Shown here: one piece after another, positions 53,860 through 64,000 of the stretch
Layout of the letters: the number at the start of each line of letters is the position of its first letter
How positions within the stretch are numbered: the first letter of the stretch is position 1
DNA from: Isoetes taiwanensis
Taxonomy: Eukaryota > Streptophyta > Lycopodiopsida > Isoetales > Isoetaceae
Reading direction: 5' to 3'
Assembly (NCBI GenBank): GCA_021234155.1
Contig: JAJEKV010000017.1
Location: 10,299,525-10,363,524 of the forward strand
DNA: 64,000 bases
The notes under the pieces: model-generated
The model's input: the letters and a program-made list of their open reading frames with translations, nothing else
Told to the model about the DNA's origin: nothing
Databases searched by the model: none
Made by a program: the position numbers and the translations under genes

Positions 53860-54140
53860 TAAAAGAAAAAAAAGGGGGTTGGTACTCACCTATACAATTG
53901 AGTTGGTGCTCAACTTGTAGTTGACGGGTACAACTGAGGTCAGTTGCTTTCCAGAAAGGGAGGAATTGATACGAATATGGTAGCTCCAGGAAGAGGACTT
54001 AGATGTTAGTCTTGGTGGACTAGCATGGGTGTCTAAATTTGACAAATTATTGGCAAGGCAAGGCAATAAAGGCAACCTCTGGTATATATATATATTTAGT
54101 TATGGTGCTAAGAAGGCTTGCTAAATAAAAAAGGGCTAAA

Positions 54141-54324
54141 GTCGTAGAAGAGACCTATAAATAGAAGCTGAATTTCAGTTACACATATCTCTGCAACCAG
54201 AGCTCCAATTGAGATGATTGTTACTTTTTGGAACTGGCTTGGAGTCTAAGTTCTAAATTAGAGTGGCACATCCCGTGGTTCATCCTAGAGATATGGCCGA
54301 AAGAGTGATAGGGGGTCAAAGAAG
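54141..54324. other. Short interval between the two LTR elements
   Basis: Contains a TATA-like CCTATAAATAG near 54153 and a purine run AGGGGGTCAAAGAAG just before 54325. No gene. Confidence 0.4.
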
Positions 54325-55300
54325 TGCTGCCACATTTTGTGGCAGCAAGAGGAAATTGTACAACACAAGAAGAAGACAAGCTGCCAATGCTGATTTTAAG
54401 CTGATTACACTCTTGAAGGATTATTTTGTTTCAGATCATTGAAGAATTTTTTTGATGAAGACTAAGGAAGGACATTCATGGAAGCTATTTCATTAGATCA
54501 AATTAAATGGTCACAAGGAGCAAGAAAAAAGTCAAGTCATCATATTTGAGCAAACAAGAGAGCAAAGGACACAAACATTTACTTTGAAGACATAAGAAGG
54601 TTTTGAAGACCCCCAAGAGTTCCATGGTATGTGCAAAATAACTCTAGATCAAGTTCATATTGAGGCAAATTCCTATACCATTATTTCACCCCATACCACC
54701 TTCTTTCCTTGATTTCCAAGTTGGTACATCCTCAATCAACCTTGTTTTCCAATTGACAACATTTTTGTCTAGCCAAAAAAGCTTCACTCTCATCTCTTCC
54801 ATAACTCCATACATTCATTTCCATGATAAGCTTCCAAAAAGAAAAATGGTCAAGAAATTTGCAAAGTTATGCATAAAGGTGGCATTGTGCCACGTATAAC
54901 CTTTGAAGCCACCTCACATCTCCATCATTCCTCATCATCACTTACATCATACTCCCTCCATCCCCAAGTTCAAAAATTAAAAATTGGCTAAAGGGCTTCC
55001 ATTTTTCAAGTTGATTATGATTCTATGTAATATTGCCACTTGGGAGTGCCATGTCATTTGCACACCATCCTCCTCATCATCATATATGCCATACACGTGT
55101 CATCCACATCCATAAGTTGAAAAAGTTTTTGGCTAGACAAAAATTGAGTCAAGATACATTGCCATGTCATTTGCCTAGTCATCACCATTGCCATGTCATA
55201 TGCCATCACAATTGCCTAGTCATCTTTTTTTGCCATATTTCACATCCTATGGTTAAGCTATGCAAAAAATTATTCCTAGCAAAAGATTCCAATTGAGATG
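54325..55300 (+). repeat. Left long repeat (probable 5' LTR) of G4
   Basis: Matches 63025-64000 with only scattered small differences. It starts with a palindrome TGCTGCCACA-TTT-TGTGGCAGCA. The real right edge is further on, because the partner copy is cut by the window end; a degraded PBS-like TTGTCGCTGTCGGTATTG near 56370 might mark it. Confidence 0.75.
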
Positions 55301-56536
55301 GGAGAATATGCTAATATCCTTTATCTTGGCCTTTGATTATTGCCTTGAGATTCGTGGCTTTTCTATAAAAAAAAAAAAAAAAATTTTCCTATTCTACCCC
55401 ACCTAGCATTTTCTACCTCCCCCCCATCCATCCACCAATCCACACCCTCCACGTGGCACCATGGGGCATGGGGGCACACGGCCGTTCCCCTTCATAATGG
55501 CACGCTTATTCTAAGAAATTGCGGTAAAACTCCTTTTATACACTAGTCCGCTTTTTCTAAACATGCCCGTGGATATTTGGACTATTTTTCAAGAACCCTA
55601 ATTTTCGATGAAGGCCAAGATCCGAAAATTGGTTGGAATTACCTCGCTTAATCATAGCTCGCACTCCTCCATTCACCTACACGCATCCATACCGACTCAT
55701 AAACAAACAAAAATTTGAATTTCAAACAGAATTTGCCAAGATTTGAACCAAACAGGCCGCTTAAGATGGATTGAGATCTTGCATTGTTTTCCCGGGGGTT
55801 GTATGCGTGAAGAACGCCGACTTGAAGCTTTTCCCTGAGCCGGATTGATCGATTCCTAGTCAGCATTTGCTCCTCTAGCCTCCAAATTCGGAAGAATTGA
55901 CGGCTATTGAGATTATCGACCACTTTTGAGATTATTGACAATTTGATCTGCTTGATTGTTTTTCCCGAGACCATTAGATTCGTGGAAATTGATGTTGATC
56001 TTTTGAATAGCTTCTTGAATGAAAATCGACCTTAGAAAAAAAAATTCGTGTGGTGATTGTTCTTGAGTTTAATCCTTGATTTTCTAAAACTAAAAAATAA
56101 TTTAGTTTTGAAATTTTTATGCACTATAACTAGAGGGTATTTCCGAACCGATACACTTGAAAAACACAAAAAGCCAATTAGATTTCATATTAGGTAAAGT
56201 TGCTCTCGGGTTCTTGCAATGATGACCGATAGGAGATTTTAATCAAATTCTACCCTTTAGGTTGTTAATTGCCCGCAATTTTTAAGTTGCCTTCAATCTA
56301 GACACCAGTCGAGATATCTCAAATTTCCAAAACTAAAAAACTTGTTCCATCTTCAATCTGCAAAAAAATAGCTTCTTGTCGCTGTCGGTATTGACCAATT
56401 TTTGACCCAAATGGGAAGTGTGATTTTGAGAACCTTGCTTATCTCAAATCTATCTAGACTTTTGAACACCGATTCCCACATCTGTTAAGAAGATCTCTAT
56501 CAAAAAAATCAATTGATTTGCTTGATTTGATTTTAA
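55301..56536 (+). other. Probable rest of G4 LTR and leader, no gene
   Basis: AT-rich with poly-A stretches; a 108-codon antisense ORF here has no recognisable domain. Confidence 0.45.
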
Positions 56537-56739
56537 ATGGCACAAGTTTATGGTCGACCATTTTTTTTCAGGAAGCAAATCGATCTTGAAATTTCAAAGG
56601 ACTTTTCCAGTGTTTTGGTGATTCAGAGTGGTTGCCTTAAGCAACCCGGAGGTTCTAAACCATTAGGTTGGAGGTTTTGCCAAAAAAAGCCTTCAACATT
56701 TTGGAGGTTCTACCGAGATTACTATACTTTGAAGAAGAA

Positions 56740-57790
56740 TTAATGGCACCAAGAAGGGGAAATGATCATACCGAAAGCAGCCAGAGGCACAAGAAAACCC
56801 CGAGTTCTGGCAGGCCCCAAGGAATCAATGTATTGGGGAACACTTGTCTCCATCAATCTTATGAGCTTAGTGTGCCGCCTCGCACCAACTTTTGATCCTA
56901 GCATAAATGCTAATTATTTTTGAAGGTTTTGAGGAATATTACCGTGATTATGGACACAAGAAAGGTCGCAAGCTCTCGAATTCAAGAAATGTTTCAAGAA
57001 TGAGGAGGTAAGAGCATGGTTGGATTATGTGACCGCTTTAGGTACTAGAACATGGGAAGATATTGTGCCTAAGTTTCTAACCAGATTTGGGAAATTGGTT
57101 AAGCCAAGAGAATTAGCTCGAGCTACACTCATTCCACATCAAGCATGGTGAGACTATTCATCAATATACGTAAAGGTTTAATGCATATTTGTTAAAATGC
57201 CAAACCGAGCATGTCCTCCATCATACTTTGGATTTAGTAGCAGCTTTTATAAATGGATTAAGTGACGACCTAGGGTGCACAAGAAGATGACCGTGATACG
57301 GATTCTCAAGGATTTGACACCATACATAAGGCCTTTACTAAAGCTACGTAATTAGCGCGATGTTTATTTCTGCTCAACCGAACCTATGATGCGATTTACT
57401 AATGATCCTTTTTCACCAGAATTTGAACAGAATACACAACATCGCTGCCAATCTATGCCGTAAGCGTAAGAGAAGAGAACTACCAAGGTCGAGGAGGCAA
57501 TTATCCCTACCGCAGATTCAAAATCTGAAGTTGCTCAAGATGGTCGAGGCATTGGCTGAAGTGACTAAACAACTTCAAGAGTTGAAGGCATCCAAACCTG
57601 AGAAAAGGGTCTTTCCCCCATGCATTCATTGTCTAAGGGATAGTCATTCTTCCTCAAGTTTGTTATTATAGGCCTTGCCTTAAGTGTGTGGTAGGAGAGG
57701 GCATTATGGTAAAGAATGTCCCGCTTTGTACTTTTTGTAAGGGCATAGGTCATCTTGAAGATAAGTGTAGTGTCAAAGAGTATTTTGCTA
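56740..57790 (+). pseudogene. Gag and zinc knuckles of G4
   Basis: A possible start is MAPRRGNDHTESSQ at about 56742. Pieces of the gag core follow in several frames: DYVTALGTRTWEDIVPKFL, TRFGKLVKPRELARATLIPH, FNAYLLKCQTEHV and LDLVAAFINGLSDDLG (56990-57270). At about 57690-57775 two knuckles are visible, GRRGHYGKECP and CTFCKGIGHLEDKC, the second a perfect CCHC. Confidence 0.75.
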
Positions 57791-58309
57791 GACAAGAGTT
57801 AGCCAAAGCAACGTAAACAAGTGCATCTATCGATTTGTGCAAAAATGGAGGATCAAGAAGAGATTTTGGTCAGCATTACACACTCGAGGAATGCCGGAAT
57901 CCAAAGGCAAAGAAGCGTAATTTGTAACCAAAGAAGGGAATGCAAGAAAAGGTAAAGATTTTGAAGGCAATCAGGTATTATCTCATCCCCTTGCTCAAAA
58001 AAGTTGTTCATCAAGATAAGGAGAGGAAAGATGAAATTATTCAGTAGTACCACCTCCTCCAGCCCAAAAAATTTGCAAGAAAAGATAAAGAAGGAGAAGA
58101 TTTGGAGATTTTGCTAAAAAAAATTCTAAGATAAGCATAGACTTACTAACCTTGCTAAGGATTGCTCCCTCTTACGTAAAAAAAAGTTGTTGAGTTTAAA
58201 TGAGGAAAAAGAGGATATGTTTACTAATCATGTTGGTGAGCTTGTATTATCCCGTGATGATGCTGATCCAGTGGCCTTTTACTTGTGTTGCAAACATTGG
58301 TAAAAAGGT

Positions 58310-58740
58310 TCTAACCAAAGTATTATTAGATGGTGGTTCCCTTTGAATGTGATGCCACATCACATAATGAAATCTTGTGGTTTGGAATGTGATAGACGAG
58401 CACCTATGGTTTTGAAATCATTCTCTAACACAAAAATTCATCCTATAGGGATAATTAGTAGTGTTTTAGTTGACATTGAGGGTATTATTGTGGCTGCTAG
58501 TTTTGTGGTGGTAGCTTTTGAAGGGGTTGATGAGAATACTGATATTTATGATCTACTTTTTGGGCAGGAAATGGTTGTCTACCGTGGATGCAAGGCCGCT
58601 GTGGTCCAAGGGAGAATGTATTATTTCAGATGGGAAAAAGAAAGTGACTCTCTACAAATGGGGTTGGAGAACCGGAGGCCTTAAATTTCTTAGAGATAGA
58701 CATGCTATCCCAAAATCCTTGTGGAGAATATGAGATTTCT
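58310..58740 (+). pseudogene. Aspartic protease of G4
   Basis: TKVLLDGGSL ends at a stop, and the next frame continues NVMPHHIMKSCGLECDR, IHPIGIISSVLVDIEGIIVA and YDLLFGQEMV. Tat/Athila-type proteases have D-G-G-S at the active site, as here. Confidence 0.82.
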
Positions 58741-59499
58741 GTTCCTACAATTGCAACATGTTCAATAGAAGAGGGTAAGCTAAAAAAAATCTGGTGAACA
58801 TGCATACATGTGGTTTGATGGAGGTATATCAAAAAATTGAATGTTGCCGCTTCTTCCGCAATTATCGAGATAACTCTAACAAGCTTTTGGCTAAAGTTGG
58901 CAGAATTTACTCAGGGATAACATCAAATGTGGCAGAATACGAGAGCTTCTATTAGCAGTGCTTACAAGAAGCCAAACATTTGGGAATTAATGAGTGGTTA
59001 TATTTGGAGATTCTCAAATTGTTTTGCAAAACGTATTGGGAGAATATCACCAAAGAATCTGATATGATTTTCTTAAGGGATGAAGTTTTGGGAGAATTAT
59101 TGATTTCAAAAGATGGGAGATACATCATATACCAAGGGGTTTTAATTCAGAGGGCTGATGCACTTTGCGTATGTTCTATTAGAGCATCTAGTCAAGGTGC
59201 CATCAATGAGGAAGAATTGGAGAGGAAAGAATTACAGCAGCTTGTATCCCATATTAGTGATTAATGCTAGTGAGGAAAAAAAAGGCCGTGGAGTCAAGAT
59301 AAAAAAAAGAATAATCGAAAGGACTCTTTATGTAGGGGATTTATTTCGTGAAGAGGATGAGAGTAGGGTAAGAGATTTTTTGAAGAATGGAGTGATGTAT
59401 TTGCTTGGGATTATGATGAGTCGAAAGGGGTTGACAAGAAGATTTGTGAATTTGAGATAAAACAAAGGAAGGAGTTAAGCCAAGAATACAAAAACCGAG

Positions 59500-60240
59500 G
59501 AGGATAAATGGATCATTGATGACCTTGATTAGGGAAGAATTGAATAGGATGAAGGATGCCGGGTAATAGCAGTAAATTATGAATCCGTAATGGTTATCTT
59601 GTATAGTACCCTTGAGAAAAAGAATAAGACAATTAGGATATGCATTGATTATAGGGAGCTCAACAAAGCCACAATTAAGGACCAAGTATCCTCTACCTTT
59701 TTAGAGGAAGTGCTATATGCAAGAGCGTGTAAGGAAATGTTTTCATTCTTGGATGGTTTTTCGTGTTTCAATCAAATCAAAGATAAAGGAGGAGGATCAA
59801 CCAAAGACTGCTTTCATTACACCTTGGGGTAATTTTGCAATGAAAAAAATGCCTTTTGGACTAATGAATGCTCCTGCCACTTTTCAGAGAGCTATGGACA
59901 CTATTTTCAAGGAGATGCCTGTCAATTACTTCGTGGTGTTTCGATGATTTGTGTTTAGGCACATTTATCAGAGATCATTTCAGTTTGCTAACAAAAATAT
60001 GTTCATTATGCAGGGGAAGTGGAGTGAGCCTAAATCCTAAGAAATGTGTTTTCTTCTGTTCTAAAGGGGATCTTCTTGGACATGAGATATCAACTCAAGG
60101 GATCCGTGTGGTCTGCAAGGAAATTGAAGCCTTGAAGAAGTTGACACCACCGTAAACCCCTCAAAAAGGTTAAAGGTTTTATGGGGATGACAAGTTTTCT
60201 TAGGATATATGTGCCTCACTTATCACACATTATTTGTCCT
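59500..60240 (+). pseudogene. Reverse transcriptase of G4
   Basis: Pieces: RICIDYRELNKATIKD and EMFSFLDGFSCFNQI (59590-59832), KTAFITPWGNFAMKKMPFGL and MNAPATFQRAMDTIF (59717-59947), then after a frame change the active site CFDDLCL and GVSLNPKKCVFFCSKGDLLG (59868-60155). Both catalytic Asp of the FDD box are kept. Confidence 0.9.
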
Positions 60241-60369
60241 ATAGCCAAAGTTGACCAGTGGTTGGTAAATACCCAAGGAAGAGAGTAAGTATATTTTTAT
60301 AAAATGGGATGATGTTTGCCGTGAGAGCTTTTGAGGAAATTATAGAAACCCTTTGCAATCCTACTATTT

Positions 60370-60834
60370 TAAAACCTCCCCGATCTTACAAAAACTTTCA
60401 CTGCATATATAAGTGTGACCAAGAGAGCCATAGGTATAGCCCTGCTACAGGAACATGGAATTATAGCCTTTTCAAGCAAAATCTGGTCTGACACAGAACT
60501 TAGATATCAAAGATTAGAAAAAAGTGTCACTGCACTAATGTTCTTATTGGAAAAGCATGGACACTTATCGCTTAACAAATCATACCCGGTTTTCATGAAG
60601 CAAAACCCATTGACATTATTGTTTGCAAAAAATTTACCAAAGGCAAAGTTATGCAGATGGGCTTGTAAGGTACAAAATTATGATATTGACATTAAAGTAA
60701 TTAAAGTTCTTGAAGATCCTAGTGCTTATTTGCCTAATATGATGTTTAAGTATGAAGATCAAGAAGGTTTGAATGAGGAAAATACAACTAACATAGTAGC
60801 TTTTGGCAAAGAGATGATTGATTGGCAAAGTTGA
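60370..60834 (+). pseudogene. RNase H of G4
   Basis: AIGIALLQEHGIIAFSSKIW, ELRYQRLEKSVTALMFLLEK and AKLCRWACKVQNYDIDIKV. The first catalytic Asp (normally CDAS) reads YKCDQES in a neighbouring frame. The Tat/Athila-type tail SAYLPNMMF follows. Confidence 0.85.
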
Positions 60835-60846
60835 CATTAAGAATTT

Positions 60847-62096
60847 TTGGAGCATGCCGAGATACCAAAAGATCCGAATAGCAGCCACCGAGGAGGTTCA
60901 AGGAAAAGTGTAAAACTTTTAGGCTCATTGAAGGTGTGCTATGCAAGGTGGATAAAGAAGGGTGCCGCCGTGTGTGTTGACAAGGGTGAGGCTGAATTAA
61001 TCATAGAGGCATGCCATGAAGGCATTTGTGGAGGCCATTATGCCGTAGATACTACAAAGAAAGAAGATCATGAGGTCGGGTATTTTTGGCCAACCTTGTT
61101 TAAAGATTGTTATAATAAAATTAAAAGTTGTCATAAGTGCCGATTTTTGAAAAGAATATTGCAGCCAAAGACCACTTACCGCCATTGTATCACCCGGACC
61201 ATTCCAAGTTTGGGGTTTGGATTTTATAGGACCCTTAGATCCCCCTTCATCTGCTCAACATCAATATATCTTGGTTGCAACAGATTACTTCACTAAATGG
61301 GCGTAAGTCGTACTTCTTAGGGAAGCAAATGCTTTTACAACGCTAGGTTCCTCGCATGAAAATATTTGCAAAGCAGTTTTGGGATACCTTTTAAAATTAT
61401 ATCCCATGAGGAACTCAGCTTTGTAAATCAAGTTATTGCTACACTCCTAGAGATCCTTAAGGTTAAGCATGTAAAGAGTTCAGCCTACTATCCACAGGGA
61501 AATGGCCAAGCAGAATCAACAAACAAGGTTCTTAAGTCCATATTGCAAAAAACTGTTAGTTTGTCAAAAAGAGATTGGCATGAAAAACTTTATGATGCAT
61601 TGTGGGCTTATAGAACTACAGTAAAAAATTCTACCAATCATACTCCATTTAGCTTGGTTTATGGTGTGGAATCTGTGGTTCCTATAGAGCTCGAAAGTTA
61701 CCTTCATTAAGGTTGGCTCATAGAATCAATCTGAAATGGAAGAAGCCGTGAGGGAAAGGTGTGTAAGGCTGATGCAATTGGATGAGCATGATATGAAGCG
61801 TAAAATGCCGTTATGATTAAAAGGCCAAGGATGTTGCAGCTTTTAAAGCTGCTCACAAGCTCCAAGGAATATTCAAGGAAGGGGAATTGGTTTTGAAATG
61901 GAATAAAGCAAGGGAGAAGGTTGCAAGCAAATTTGAGAATTTATGGGAGGGTCCTTTTGAAGTTATAGGTGTAGCAGGACGAGATTCATACTGGTTAAGA
62001 TCTGTGGAAGATAACTATAAGCTGCCAAATCCTATCAACATTCTACATTTGAAGAGGTATTGGCAACAACATGTTGCCCTATGTTTGTTTGCATAA
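60847..62096 (+). pseudogene. Integrase of G4
   Basis: The zinc-binding domain has ACHEGICGGHYAVDTT and CHKCRFLKR (60847-61296). Core part one, in another frame at about 61196-61300, is VWGLDFIGPLDPP with the first Asp. Part two (61366-61710) has IISHEELSFVNQVIATLLEI, where family members have ISDNGTQF, so the second catalytic Asp is His; the Glu is kept in GNGQAESTNK. The C-terminal domain (61887-62096) has FENLWEGPFEVIGVAG and ends ILHLKRYWQQ without a chromodomain. Confidence 0.88.
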
Positions 62097-62329
62097 TCAA
62101 GATGCATCCTTAACTTAAATTAGGATTTAAGTGTGTTTAGACATAAATTCAACTTTGAGAAAAAATTATAAAAAGATAAAAACATCAAAAACATCAAAAA
62201 CATTTTGTTCTCATGATGTTGTGATTGATTAAGTATTATTCGACTTTGTTAATGCTTAAAATGTCATGTGTAGCTTTTAACAGGGTTTAGCAAAATCCAG
62301 GGATGTTGTCTTCAAGAGGTTGAATATTT

Positions 62330-62960
62330 TCCATGCAGTTCACCACCGACCATCATTCATCCGTGCATTAGTGATCCCGCCCAAAGATCCCGAGCCTTAT
62401 TCCTTACCTTCACTTCATGATCATGTCCTTCTAGCAAGCTCTCGCCAAATCAACATCCCACACAAGCAGGCTTGCAAATGCTAATCATCTTTATTTGTCA
62501 TGCAGTGCATCAGCCGCCATTATTCATCCGCATTTTGTGGTCCTACCTAGCATCAAGCCTTATCATATACTCTTCTTTTCATATTCCTATTCCTTTAGCA
62601 AGCACCGCCAAATCAACATCCCACCAAGCGTGCTTGCAAATGCTAATCATCTTTATTTGTCATACAAAAGTGCACCAGTTGGCCATCATTCATCCGCACA
62701 TTTGTGGTCTTACCTAGCATCAAGCCTTATCATATACTCTTCTTTTCATATTCCTATCCCTTTAGCAAGCACCGCCAAATCAACATCCCACCAAGCGTGC
62801 TTGCAAATGCCGAACATTTTATTTCCATGCAGTGCACCATTTGTCATACTTCCATCCGCTCACTTGTTGGCCTATTTATTCCATATGACTTCACCCTTGC
62901 CACATTCATTTCCCTCGGCGTGCCTAGTTCAACTTCCCATCAAGGCAAACTTCTCAACAT
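62330..62960 (+). repeat. Tandem repeat of about 165-bp units
   Basis: CTTGCAAATG marks each unit at 62471, 62633 and 62800 (periods 162 and 167 bp). The two central units are nearly identical (CTAGCATCAAGCCTTATCAT, ACCGCCAAATCAACATCCCA); outer units on both sides are more diverged. Confidence 0.85.
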
Positions 62961-63024
62961 GCCAAGCCGTGAGGTTGAAGTATGGGAGCCGGCGCACCAG
63001 CCTTCCTTTTTCTTTTTAGCATGA

Positions 63025-64000
63025 TGTCGCCACATTTTGTGGCAGCAAAGAGAAAATTGTACAACACAAGAAGAAGACAAGCCGCCAATGCTGATTTTAA
63101 GCCGATTACACTCTTGAAGGATTATTTTTTGTTTCGGATCATTGAAGAATTTTTTTGATGAAGACTAAGGAAGGACATTCATGGAAGCTATTTCATTAGA
63201 TCAAATTAAATGGTCACAAGGAGCAAGAAAAAAAGTCAAGTCATCATATTTGAGCAAACAAGAGAGCAAAGGACACAAACATTTACTTTGAAGACATAAG
63301 AAGGTTTTGAAGACCCCCAAGAGTTCCATGGTATGTGCAAAATAACTCTAGATCAAGTTCATATTGAGGCAAATTCCTATACCATTATTTCACCCCATAC
63401 CACCTTCTTTCCTTGATTTCCAAGTTGGTACATCCTCAATCAACCTTGTTTTCCAATTGACAACATTTTTTGTCTAGCCAAAAAAGCTTCACTCTCATCT
63501 CTTCCATAACTCCATACATTCATTTCCATGATAAGCTTCCAAAAAGAAAAATGGTCAAGAAATTTGCAAAAGTTATGCATAAAGGTGGCATTGTGCCACG
63601 TATAACCTTGGAAGCCACCTCACATCTCCATCATTCCTCATCATCACTTACATCATACTCCCTCCATCCCCAAGTTCAAAAATTAAAAATTGGCTAAAGG
63701 GCTTCCATTTTTCAAGTTGATTATGATTCTATGTAATATTGCCACTTGGGAGTGCCATGTCATTTGCACACCATCCTCCTCATCATCATATATGCCATAC
63801 ACGTGTCATCCACATCCATAAGTTGAAAAAGTTTTTTGGCTAGACAAAAAATTGAGTCAAGATACATTGCCATGTCATTTGCCTAGTCATCACCATTGCC
63901 ATGTCATATGCCATCACAATTGCCTAGTCATCTTTTTGCCATATTTCACATCCTATGGTTAAGCTATGCAAAAAATTATTCCTAGCAAAAGATTCCAATT
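63025..64000 (+). repeat. Right long repeat (probable 3' LTR) of G4, cut by window end
   Basis: Partner of 54325-55300. It begins TGTCGCCACATTTTGTGGCA. The sequence just before it is pyrimidine-rich (CCTTCCTTTTTC), not a PPT, so the LTR reading is probable and not certain. Confidence 0.72.

Larger units (their letters stand above)
52350..54140 (+). mobile_element. Small coding-poor LTR retrotransposon (LARD/TRIM-like), 3' LTR truncated
   Basis: 5' LTR 52350-53006 (TGATACG...ATAACA), PBS 53009-53020 (TGGTATCAGAGC), about 0.95 kb internal sequence without RT, integrase or gag motifs, PPT AGAAAGGGAGGAAT (53953-53966) and 3' LTR start TGATACG at 53967. The 3' LTR matches the 5' LTR for about 170 bp and is then replaced by other sequence at 54141. 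Confidence 0.8.
54325..62096 (+). mobile_element. Ty3/gypsy non-chromovirus (Tat/Athila-like) element G4
   Basis: Coding remnants in gypsy order: gag, two zinc knuckles, protease with LLDGGS and NVMPHHI, RT, RNase H, H2C2 and integrase. The DGGS...NVMP protease and PYYPQGNGQAESTNK-type integrase are typical of the plant Tat/Athila/Ogre branch. No chromodomain follows the integrase. The long repeat starting at 54325 is repeated at 63025 and is taken as LTR. Frameshifts occur every few hundred bases. Confidence 0.82.

Noticed and set aside
62330-62960. CRISPR-like array
   Set aside because: Units of about 165 bp directly adjoin with no spacer structure, in plant retrotransposon context.

Overview
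This window is repeat-dense plant nuclear DNA in which I recognise no intact host gene. Almost everything I can support is transposable-element sequence: one Ty1/copia element, three copies of one Ty3/gypsy chromovirus family, one non-chromoviral Ty3/gypsy (Tat/Athila-like) element, one small coding-poor LTR element, three LINE remnants, and two tyrosine-recombinase (YR) retrotransposons of the DIRS/PAT/Ngaro type. Plant-type chromoviruses and a plant-type Tat/Athila element point to a land plant. The YR retroelements, which I know mainly from animals, fungi, Dictyostelium and green algae, make a non-flowering lineage with a large genome plausible, but the species cannot be told from the sequence.

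Layout. 1-3784: copia internal region (gag-protease-integrase, then RT-RNase H in another frame), with its 3' LTR starting at 3785. 5.5-6.1 kb: LINE RT remnant (+). 6.1-9.4 kb: chromovirus copy G1 (-), with decayed gag, protease, RT, RNase H and the PBS/LTR edge. 9.6-14.8 kb: chromovirus copy G2 (-), including an LTR (13323-14818) with internal-type sequence on both sides. 15319-22652: YR retrotransposon copy Y1 (+), complete with split direct repeats A1-ORFs-B1-A2-B2, gag, RT (YMDD), RNase H and a tyrosine recombinase broken by three in-frame stops. 24-28.6 kb: two LINE remnants and short repeats. 30254-51380: second YR retrotransposon Y2 (-), split inside its RNase H gene by chromovirus G3 (32769-45950, -, TSD AACGG on both sides). 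52.3-54.1 kb: small LTR element with tRNA-iMet PBS and PPT but no recognisable genes. 54.3-64 kb: Tat/Athila-like gypsy element (+) with near-identical long repeats at each end and a badly decayed interior.

The main discovery candidate is in G3. Between its primer-binding site and gag this 13.2-kb chromovirus carries a histone H3-like coding region (42640-42916, minus strand), preceded by a long basic tail (43177-43659). The C-terminal half is almost canonical H3 (LAIHAKRVTLMPKDIHLA), and REIRHF and VTLM resemble plant CENH3 more than ordinary H3. The same element ends its integrase in a chromodomain, a class of module that reads H3 tails. A further unrecognised ORF lies between the H3-like region and gag and is conserved in G2, whereas in G2 this ORF sits almost directly next to the PBS and the H3-like segment is missing.

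The second candidate is the pair of YR retrotransposons. Both have the same architecture, similar lengths (7.33 kb and about 7.94 kb after removing G3), a terminal hairpin, and a plant-like 3' splice site just before gag, RT and YR.
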